DNA of 64,000 nucleotides from Litoribacillus peritrichatus. GTDB taxonomy: Bacteria > Pseudomonadota > Gammaproteobacteria > Pseudomonadales > Litoribrevibacteraceae. A model generated the notes under the pieces. That model ran no database searches, was not told the origin of the DNA, and worked only from the letters and a program-made list of their open reading frames with translations. The DNA is taken from contig NZ_BAABBN010000012.1 of the NCBI RefSeq assembly GCF_039537985.1, positions 124,001-188,000 on the forward strand. Direction: 5' to 3'. A program made the translations under genes and the position numbers. Below, in pieces: positions 7,807 through 14,389 of the stretch. Position 1 is the stretch's first letter, and every line of letters begins with the position of its first letter.

Positions 7807-8721
7807 TCAATCCAAAAATTTGTCGAATAAGTCATACGCACTTTCGATCACGATGGCATGTCTTTCAGCCAGCCGCTGATGATCTTTATCGTACCCTCCG
7901 CCAATCACGGTCGCCACTGGTACATGCCTTTGCAGGCAGGTTTCAAGCACCAATTCATCTCTGGACCGAATCCCCTGCCAGCTGATGTCCAGCTTACCAA
8001 GCGCGTCATTTTGCCAAACATCCACTCCGGCATCATAAAGGACTAAATCCGGCTCAAATTTATTAAGCAGCTGAGTGAGTGTGGATTCCACTACATCCAG
8101 ATACGCCTGATCTTTCATCCCGATGTCTAAACCGATATCCAGATCACTCTGGCTTTTTCGAAACGGAAAGTTCTTTTCACAATGAATAGAGCAGGTAAAA
8201 GCATTCGGTTCGTTTTCTAAAATGGATGCAGTGCCGTCGCCCTGGTGAACGTCCAGGTCAAAAATCAGTACGCGCTCCACCTCTCCCTGCGCCAAGAGCG
8301 TTTTAGCGGTGTACGCCAAATCGTTCAAAATACAAAAGCCCGAGCCAAAATCGTGATGGGCATGATGAGTGCCACCCGCCAAATGACTGGCCATGCCATA
8401 CTTCAGGGCCAACCGAGCTGCTTGCAAAGTACCATTAGGGGACGTCAGTGTGCGATCCACCAAACCCTGGCTCCAGGGTAAACCCACACGCCGCCAGGCT
8501 TTGGCATCCACTTCATTGCCACACAGCGAGTTAAGATAATCCAGGCAGTGCACTCTGTTCAACGCCTTAAGGCTGGCGGGAACCGAAGTAAATAAGTTAT
8601 TGGTAATCAAACCTTTGCCTTTCACCACATCGTGAAGACGCACGAATTTAGACATCACAAACCGGTGATCTTCGGGAAACGGGCATGAATAATTGGGGTG
8701 ATAAACCAGAGGCAAAGACAT
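7807..8721 (-). CDS. Histone deacetylase-like amidohydrolase (AcuC/AphA superfamily)
   Basis: 304-aa zinc-dependent deacetylase fold. Visible signatures are the GGTHHAHHDFGSGFCILND catalytic histidines (about residues 117-135), the zinc ligands in DLDVHQGDGT (about 155-164), DAGVDVWQNDALGKLDIS (about 221-238) and GGGY near 271. It resembles the class IV/bacterial deacetylase-like group, which acts on acetyl-lysine or small acetylated amines; the substrate here cannot be told. It starts 19 bp after the uvrC stop, so it is probably in the uvrC transcript. Its placement between uvrC and pgsA differs from the E. coli and Pseudomonas order. Confidence 0.88.
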   Translation of the reverse strand: MSLPLVYHPNYSCPFPEDHRFVMSKFVRLHDVVKGKGLITNNLFTSVPASLKALNRVHCLDYLNSLCGNEVDAKAWRRVGLPWSQGLVDRTLTSPNGTLQAARLALKYGMASHLAGGTHHAHHDFGSGFCILNDLAYTAKTLLAQGEVERVLIFDLDVHQGDGTASILENEPNAFTCSIHCEKNFPFRKSQSDLDIGLDIGMKDQAYLDVVESTLTQLLNKFEPDLVLYDAGVDVWQNDALGKLDISWQGIRSRDELVLETCLQRHVPVATVIGGGYDKDHQRLAERHAIVIESAYDLFDKFLD

Positions 8722-8740
8722 GATCGAGAACTAATCCACC

Positions 8741-10636
8741 TTAAACGTTGTGCAAGTTGGCGTAAATTTCTTCGGCCAACGCCCTGCTGATGCCAGGCAC
8801 TTTCGCCAGTTCATCAATGCTCGCATTATTTATTTCCTGCAAACCACCAAAGAACTGAATCATGGCTTTTCTTCGTTTCGGGCCAACGCCTTCGATGTCT
8901 TCCAGCGTCGACTTTTTGCGAGCCTTACCACGTCGCCAGCGGTGCTTACTGACCGCAAAACGGTGGGCTTCATCACGAATATGCTGGAGCAATAAAAACC
9001 CTGGATGATTCGCATCCAGATCCAGTTCCTGATCCACTCCGTTCAAAAAGATCGTCTCAAAGCCCGATTTTCGCTCCGGGCCTTTGGCCAAACCGACCAC
9101 ATCAATCCCCGTGACCTGCAGCTCTGTTAATACGTCGAGCGCCTGATTGATCTGTCCTTTACCCCCATCGATCACCAAAATATCCGGAATTTTACCTTCA
9201 CCTTTTTTAATTTTGGTAAACCGACGAGTTAACGCCTGATTCATGGCGGCGTAATCATCGCCACCAGTAATCCCTTCAATGTTGTAGGAACGATACTCGT
9301 TTTTGGCCGGACCATTCTGATCAAAGACCACACAACTGGCCACTGTTGCTTCACCTGAACTGTGGCTGATATCAAAACACTCCAACCTTAGCGGCACTTC
9401 ATCCAACTCAAGAGCATCCTGCAATGATCTAAACCGCTGCATCATATTTTGTTTATTGTTCAATAAAGACTGAAGGCTTTGCTCTGCGTTTTTCACAGAA
9501 AGCTCTAACCACTTGGCTTTTTGGGTTCGAACCTTGCTCTTGATCTCAACTTTTTGGTGTTCAAAAAGTTGGCTGAATGCCGCGTTTAACAACTCAATGT
9601 CGTTCGGTGGATGCGAACAAATGATCTCTTCCGGCAGTTCGCGCGTTGCATCATCTGTAATGTACAACTGAGTAATAAAGGTCGCCAGTAGCTCACTTTC
9701 AGTTTCATCCAGGCTGACTTTAGGGTAATACACCTTATTGCCCAACACCTGGCCGGATCGAACATACAGCACAGAAATGCACACCCCACCGGGTTTAGCA
9801 TCAATCGCTATGACATCCGCATTGACACGGCTGCCCTCACCCATTACATATTGCTGCTCCTGAACGGTTCTCAGGGCCGTTACCTGATCTCGCAACTCAG
9901 CGGCACGCTCAAAATCCAGAGACATGGAAGCCTTTTCCATCTCCTCAACCAACTCATGGATAATCTCGTTATTTTTACCAAGCAGAAACATGGACGTACG
10001 ACGAACGTCTTCCATGTAACGCTCCGGGGTGATCAAGCCCACGCACGGCGCAGAACAGCGCTTAATTTGATGCTGCAAACAAGGTCGGGAACGATTCTTG
10101 TAAAAGCTGTCATCACACTGACGTACTTTGAATAATTTTTGTAAGATCGCGAGACTCTCCTTCACTGCACCTGAACTTGGGTACGGGCCGAAGAACTGCC
10201 CTTTACCACGCTTTTTACCCCGTTTAAATGAGAAATAAGGGTAATCTTTATGGTCGGACAGGTGCACATAAGGGTAAGACTTGTCGTCTCTGAGCAACAC
10301 GTTGTAAGGTGGGCGATGTTTCTTAATCAGGTTCTGTTCGAGCAACAGGGCTTCCGTTTCACTGCTGGTGACTGTGACCTGAATGTCGGCAATTTTCCCG
10401 ACCAAAACCCGTGTTTTGATGTGTAAGCCATTTTTTCGAAAATAGCTGGATAATCGCTTCTTTAAACTTTTAGCCTTACCGACGTACAGCAGTTCAGCGT
10501 TTTCATCGAACATTCGATAAACGCCCGGCAATTCGGTAACACTTTTAAGAAAACCTTTTGAATCAAACTGGGGCGTCTCAGAACTCTGCTCTGGTGGCGT
10601 TTCCTGTTTGTCTGATGCGATTATTTCCGAAGACAT
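8741..10636 (-). CDS. uvrC: Excinuclease ABC subunit C
   Basis: Makes both incisions flanking bulky DNA lesions in nucleotide excision repair with UvrA and UvrB. The 631-aa protein has an N-terminal GIY-YIG nuclease (GVY at 38-40, YVG at 51-53), a Cys-rich motif in the CLQHQIKRCSAPC region, a UVR motif near 220-255, the RNase H-like C-terminal nuclease (DIS and DGG motifs) and a terminal helix-hairpin-helix pair. It carries about 23 extra polar residues at the N-terminus compared with E. coli. gacA/uvrY, its usual upstream partner, is not here but at 38272-38940. Confidence 0.97.
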   Translation of the reverse strand: MSSEIIASDKQETPPEQSSETPQFDSKGFLKSVTELPGVYRMFDENAELLYVGKAKSLKKRLSSYFRKNGLHIKTRVLVGKIADIQVTVTSSETEALLLEQNLIKKHRPPYNVLLRDDKSYPYVHLSDHKDYPYFSFKRGKKRGKGQFFGPYPSSGAVKESLAILQKLFKVRQCDDSFYKNRSRPCLQHQIKRCSAPCVGLITPERYMEDVRRTSMFLLGKNNEIIHELVEEMEKASMSLDFERAAELRDQVTALRTVQEQQYVMGEGSRVNADVIAIDAKPGGVCISVLYVRSGQVLGNKVYYPKVSLDETESELLATFITQLYITDDATRELPEEIICSHPPNDIELLNAAFSQLFEHQKVEIKSKVRTQKAKWLELSVKNAEQSLQSLLNNKQNMMQRFRSLQDALELDEVPLRLECFDISHSSGEATVASCVVFDQNGPAKNEYRSYNIEGITGGDDYAAMNQALTRRFTKIKKGEGKIPDILVIDGGKGQINQALDVLTELQVTGIDVVGLAKGPERKSGFETIFLNGVDQELDLDANHPGFLLLQHIRDEAHRFAVSKHRWRRGKARKKSTLEDIEGVGPKRRKAMIQFFGGLQEINNASIDELAKVPGISRALAEEIYANLHNV

Positions 10637-10672
10637 ACATTTCCGAAGTTATACAAATTCACTGAGATTCAA

Positions 10673-11260
10673 CTAGCACTGCCCTAGCACGAACCGCTCA
10701 CCCTGGCTGTATACAACCATATAGATTTTATCGCCTTCGTCTTCAATGCTTGCAAGCTCAGCCAGTTCATAAAATACATTTCTGGCAATCAAAGCTTTCA
10801 AGTTGGTGCGAACCAAAGCATAAGGACTTGGTTCACCATCAAAACCCGCTTTGTATTCCACTTCCAACGGATGATCAGCCCCTACAGTAAAGGTTTCGCC
10901 TGTTTTCGTGGTCATCTGTAACGCAGGCCCCTTTTCAGAGTCAACCTGCTCCAACGAAACCACCACAAAAGGAGCATCCTCAACTTGGATGCGCCACTTC
11001 TCAACGGGTGTGATCAGGAAGTATTCGTCGCTCTCCAACAACAGAATATTGCAGAAAATCTTAACGATTTGCTCACGCTTAATCTCGGTGCCTTCATGAA
11101 TCCAACGACCATCACGTTTGATGACGATATCAATATCACCAGACAAATCAGGATTCCAAAGATGAACCGGCGCTGGCTGAGAGCCTTTGGTTTTACCGGA
11201 AGAATCCCCACCCTCATCCGCTTTTATCAGCTCAGAAATCTTACCTTCAAAATCCGTCAT
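10673..11260 (-). CDS. DUF1285 family protein
   Basis: 195-aa soluble protein resembling the DUF1285 family of pseudomonads and relatives, whose function is not established to my knowledge. Recognisable features are the VHLWNPDLSGDIDIVIKRDG block (about residues 32-51), where the family has a conserved small N-terminal barrel, and the VRTNLKALIARNVFYELAELA helix near the C-terminus. ATG at 11260 is chosen because GAGG lies 8 nt upstream and the preceding radical SAM gene stops 1 bp before it, suggesting coupled translation. A longer frame from 11302 would overlap that gene. The uvrC gene follows after 36 bp. Confidence 0.82.
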   Translation of the reverse strand: MTDFEGKISELIKADEGGDSSGKTKGSQPAPVHLWNPDLSGDIDIVIKRDGRWIHEGTEIKREQIVKIFCNILLLESDEYFLITPVEKWRIQVEDAPFVVVSLEQVDSEKGPALQMTTKTGETFTVGADHPLEVEYKAGFDGEPSPYALVRTNLKALIARNVFYELAELASIEDEGDKIYMVVYSQGERFVLGQC

Positions 11261-11261
11261 T

Positions 11262-12158
11262 TTATAAGCCTCGTTGCCATTCTTGACGAAGCGGAATAAC
11301 ACCCGGTTTGTTGATGGCTAAATCAATCTTATCCAACATTTTTTGTTTATCCGCACCCAGATCCCCTTTAAGAACCAAGTAATTGGATGCGTGATCGGAA
11401 CGAAATACAGTGTTCTCTAATTCAAAGTTGGCAATTAACGTGCGTATCTCCTGAAACAACTCCATCTGCTGCAAAGGCTCATACTCGCCGCCAAACCCCT
11501 CTCTGAAACGTTCTTCACCCATTGGAAAAGAAACAACCAAAGTAGAAACAAACTCAGGCTGAGTTTCATTCATCAGCTTGGCGGTATTCACCGCATGTTG
11601 CTCAGAATACTTACGACCACCCAAGCCATTTAAAATCATGACCGAAGACTTAATGCCGGCTTGCTTCAACTTGGTTAACGCATCTTTGGACGTTTCATAT
11701 GTCTCGCCCTTATTTATTTTCTCAAGCACCACGTCATCACCGGATTCACAACCCACATACACCATGGACAAACCAAGCTCGCGAAACTCAGCAAGCTGCT
11801 CCACGGTTTTATTCTTTAGATTTCTAGGCAAACAATACGCCGTCACGCGTTCGATGTTCGGATAATGCTTATTAATACACTCCAACACCTCTTTCATTCG
11901 GCGATAAGACAAGCTCATCGCATCACCGTCCGCCAGGAAAATACGCGTTAAACCCGGCATTTCTTTGGAAATACGACTCAGCTCAGCATCCACCTCATCA
12001 ATCGGCTTTACCCTGAATTTCTTCTGGGGTGCCGTATACATCTCGCAAAAGGTACATTTATTCCAGGAACAGCCATTCGTTACCTGAAGAATGAGCGATC
12101 TCGCTTCACTGGGTGGACGAAATACAGGTTCAATATAATCGATCGGAAATGCGTTCAT
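11262..12158 (-). CDS. Radical SAM protein with CX4CX2C cluster motif
   Basis: 298-aa radical SAM enzyme. The iron-sulfur motif is C30-x4-C35-x2-C38 (TNGCSWNKCTFCEMY), with a wider first gap than the common CX3CX2C. This form occurs in an uncharacterised subgroup of YgiQ-like (COG1032) proteins as I recall. Downstream motifs (LADGDAMSLSY, YVGCESGDD, MILNGLGG) fit the SAM-binding barrel. The substrate is unknown. ATG at 12158 gives a family-like start; a TTG ten codons upstream is possible but neither has a strong ribosome binding site. It heads the apparent operon with the DUF1285 protein, uvrC and the deacetylase-like gene. Confidence 0.85.
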   Translation of the reverse strand: MNAFPIDYIEPVFRPPSEARSLILQVTNGCSWNKCTFCEMYTAPQKKFRVKPIDEVDAELSRISKEMPGLTRIFLADGDAMSLSYRRMKEVLECINKHYPNIERVTAYCLPRNLKNKTVEQLAEFRELGLSMVYVGCESGDDVVLEKINKGETYETSKDALTKLKQAGIKSSVMILNGLGGRKYSEQHAVNTAKLMNETQPEFVSTLVVSFPMGEERFREGFGGEYEPLQQMELFQEIRTLIANFELENTVFRSDHASNYLVLKGDLGADKQKMLDKIDLAINKPGVIPLRQEWQRGL

Positions 12159-12188
12159 AGGCTTGCTGTTGTATCTTCTTTCTTTCAA

Positions 12189-12716
12189 TAATTAGGGACT
12201 GTCGAGCGGATAATCATACCACGGTATGAAAAATAGGTCGTCAATAATGAACGTTAAGCACATCAATCATCGTCTTGTGTAGGCATTGAAAACCTGCCTG
12301 AATCCAGGCCTGCTAATCTCTCAGGAAAAGTTAATGAGTATATATCCATGTAGTGTGCGATCGAAATTGAAATTTTCAGATGCTTCACCATACACCACAA
12401 GGTAAGCAGTGTTTAAGTCGATACAGGTAAGGAGTCGGAAATACCTGTAAATCTCAATTCAAGCATTAGAAATTAACCAGTTATCACCTTACAAACTGAG
12501 AAAGGCGTCTCATTATAAAATAATAAGAACTTAGACTGTTTATTTTTAAGCTCGGTTACCTTGTTTAACATTCTATAATCGTATTTACTTCCTCCTCTCA
12601 ATCATGGGTACATCCAGCATTAACTTGATGTCAGAAATACTCTCCTGCTATCCCTACCTGTGACCCCTTCTTCATCAAAACCCACTCAAGATATTGATTA
12701 TAAAGGATTATTAATT
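12189..12716. other. Left part of accessory island, no intact gene
   Basis: About 530 bp without a supported gene. It contains the left 61-bp repeat (12261-12321), which is the detached 3' end of the small gene at 14058-14276. It also has a hairpin ACAGGTA/TACCTGT at 12423-12448 and an isolated TATAAT at 12574-12579 that could belong to the promoter of the lysozyme-like gene. The base composition is clearly AT-richer than the flanking operons. Confidence 0.55.
12261..12321. repeat. Left copy of 61-bp direct repeat (detached gene 3' end)
   Basis: Matches 14056-14116 at 60 of 61 positions by eye (difference at 12308/14103). On the minus strand it encodes RLAGLDSGRFSMPTQDDD and a stop, the exact C-terminus of the 72-aa protein at 14058-14276. 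Similarity ends abruptly on both sides, so this is a fragment. Two copies in the same orientation 1,795 bp apart bracket the lysozyme-like gene and its partner. The arrangement resembles attachment-site duplication at a gene 3' end, though no integrase is present. Confidence 0.9.
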
Positions 12717-13394
12717 ATGTCTATAATTTCTCCTAAGTTATTCCAACTACTAGAAACATTAAAAAAACCTACATCTGAAAATAATATCCCCTACATGTAT
12801 GTAGACACAGTAGGGAAAGTTACTGTAGGTGTAGGCCACAACTTAGATGCACATAAGGACATGCTAACTTTACCGTTTATGGTGAAAAGGTTCTCCCGAT
12901 ATCCTGTAAAAGGAGGAGATACAGGTATTGCAATTAATACCAATAAGATCCTAGGCAGAGCTGCCACACAAGATGAAATAAAAAACGATTATAATTTCAT
13001 TAAGCAACATAAAGGACTAGGAAAGTACAACCCAGAAAATCTTAGTAAATATACAACGCTTGAGTTACCTGTAGCGGCAATAGATAGCCTATTTAAAAAA
13101 GACCTTAGTATTGCGCTTGCAATGGCAAAACGAGAATTTGGCGCGCCTTTTGATAAATATCCGATCACCTGTCAGGCTGCGCTAATTGACATTGCGTTCA
13201 ATGTCGGTAATTTCTCTAGCTTCAGAGGAACATTTGTACCGGCTATTAAGGGAACAGGAGTCTATTCAAAAATGCCTATGAGCGAACGTTGGAAAATTGC
13301 CTCACAAAATTGCAGACGCGGACAAGTCAGTGCTGATCGAAATCGTCACGTTGCACAGTGGTTAATGGAAGGCACAAAAGCCGTTACATCATAA
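12717..13394 (+). CDS. T4-lysozyme-like (GH24-type) muramidase
   Basis: 225-aa protein predicted to cleave the peptidoglycan glycan chain. The catalytic triad E21, D30, T36 has the same 9- and 6-residue spacing as T4 lysozyme E11, D20, T26, inside YVDTVGKVTVGVGH. The C-terminal half has CQAALIDIAFNVGNF (about 168-182) and an Arg-rich end typical of GH24. It is about 60 residues longer than T4 lysozyme, mainly in the middle. There is no signal peptide or membrane segment, and no holin or spanin gene nearby. ATG at 12717 follows AAAGGA with 9-nt spacing; an upstream GTG at 12660 is less likely. Probably a phage-derived endolysin or secretion-system effector; inference. Confidence 0.82.
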   Translation: MSIISPKLFQLLETLKKPTSENNIPYMYVDTVGKVTVGVGHNLDAHKDMLTLPFMVKRFSRYPVKGGDTGIAINTNKILGRAATQDEIKNDYNFIKQHKGLGKYNPENLSKYTTLELPVAAIDSLFKKDLSIALAMAKREFGAPFDKYPITCQAALIDIAFNVGNFSSFRGTFVPAIKGTGVYSKMPMSERWKIASQNCRRGQVSADRNRHVAQWLMEGTKAVTS

Positions 13395-13444
13395 ATTATC
13401 GCCCACCCCAACGATCAAGATAAATTGATGAAAGGCTCGAAATT

Positions 13445-13972
13445 ATGGTTACGAACCTAAAATATATAAAAGAAACAGTTGCAGCAGTTATTATCAGCGT
13501 GACAGCCACCTGTCAGGCAGATGGCAGCTCAACTCTTGATGGATTACAGGGTGTCTATAAGTATACATTCCCGAATGCTCTTATGGACAACACCAAATAC
13601 ACCGCTGAAAATCGTTTTTTGCTTATGCCTATATCGCCAATAGCAGCCTATTTTGAAACACATTTAGAATGGGCAAACGGACACAGCTGTGATTTATCAG
13701 GCATCATCGATGTACAACCTCAACAAGTACTGACCTACAGTACGCCATCAATAATGGATAAAACATGTACTTTTGACATTACTCTTGGAAAAGACAGATT
13801 TACCTTCAGTGATAATAATGGTGCATGCAGATTAATATCATGTGGAAACAGAGGATTACTGGACGGTATCGAGTTTGAATATAGCTTACGTGAACAAATT
13901 ACTCAGGATTCAATCAAACAAACACCTGATTATATCCGTGCGATAAGTGAATATGAAAATGGCGGTGACTAA
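13445..13972 (+). CDS. Exported Cys-rich protein, possible lysozyme partner or immunity protein
   Basis: 175-aa protein with a Sec-type signal sequence (hydrophobic about residues 11-22) and Cys23 near the cleavage site. The lipobox is not standard, so it is probably periplasmic and not lipid-anchored. The mature part has four Cys in a CD...CTF...CRLISC pattern, compatible with two disulfides, and a GKDRFTFSDNNG region of beta character. I recognise no family. It begins 50 bp after the muramidase stop with its own AAAGG site, so the two are probably co-transcribed. A periplasmic product next to a muramidase suggests an inhibitor or immunity protein; this is inference from context. Confidence 0.65.
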   Translation: MVTNLKYIKETVAAVIISVTATCQADGSSTLDGLQGVYKYTFPNALMDNTKYTAENRFLLMPISPIAAYFETHLEWANGHSCDLSGIIDVQPQQVLTYSTPSIMDKTCTFDITLGKDRFTFSDNNGACRLISCGNRGLLDGIEFEYSLREQITQDSIKQTPDYIRAISEYENGGD

Positions 13973-13994
13973 AGAGGTGCAATAAGCTTATTCA

Positions 13995-14026
13995 ATCCAG
14001 TTAAGGGACATTAGCCTTAACTGGAT
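13995..14026. terminator. Hairpin after the muramidase/partner pair
   Basis: A 12-bp perfect inverted repeat ATCCAGTTAAGG/CCTTAACTGGAT with an 8-nt loop, 22 bp after the stop of the exported protein. There is no T-tract. A 12-bp palindrome AATAAGCTTATT lies just before it (13981-13992). It is a terminator or an element-end structure, adjacent to the right 61-bp repeat. Confidence 0.5.
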
Positions 14027-14055
14027 GACAGAACTATCTAGACCTAGGTCAACTC

Positions 14056-14116
14056 CATCAATCATCGTCTTGTGTAGGCATTGAAAACCTGCCTGAATCC
14101 AGACCTGCTAATCTCT
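14056..14116. repeat. Right copy of 61-bp direct repeat (3' end of intact gene)
   Basis: Same sequence as 12261-12321 with one difference. Here it forms the intact 3' end of the small minus-strand gene at 14058-14276. It marks the right boundary of the 1.8-kb segment carrying the muramidase and its partner. Confidence 0.9.
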
Positions 14117-14276
14117 GAGCGATACTGGCTTTTTCTGTACTTGATAAGCTGATTGCATCATCAGCCGAGTTAAAAATGTGCTCACCTTTAGAGCCATCAA
14201 ACCTAATTTTTCCGAGAATCCGGCCATCATCATTAATGCAATCCAGTTCGTCTTGGCTAGGCAAGAACAACATCAT
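14058..14276 (-). CDS. Small acidic protein of unknown function
   Basis: 72-aa soluble protein, acidic, with a GRILGKIRFDGSKGEHIF beta-like centre and a C-terminal SSTEKASIAQRLAGLDSGRF helix ending in MPTQDDD. It has two adjacent ATG codons; GAGG lies 6 nt before the first (14276), supporting real translation. I cannot name the family with confidence. Its last 18 codons plus stop are duplicated at 12261-12321, next to the radical SAM gene. The ancestral order was therefore probably radical SAM gene next to this gene, before the island separated them. Confidence 0.7.
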   Translation of the reverse strand: MMLFLPSQDELDCINDDGRILGKIRFDGSKGEHIFNSADDAISLSSTEKASIAQRLAGLDSGRFSMPTQDDD

Positions 14277-14389
14277 CTAAAGCCTCATTTTTTATAAAGA
14301 TATGTACAGTAGATGGGGATGATAATCGTAGACCGCATTCGGCTCAATGGAACAATGGAGATCAGGCCGTCATTGGTAAAATACATTTA

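Noticed and set aside
12261..14116. Integron attC-type or transposon terminal repeat explanation for the 61-bp repeat
   Set aside because: The copies are direct, not inverted; no transposase or integrase is present, no attC core (GTTRRRY with paired sites) was seen, and the repeat is coding sequence of a gene 3' end.
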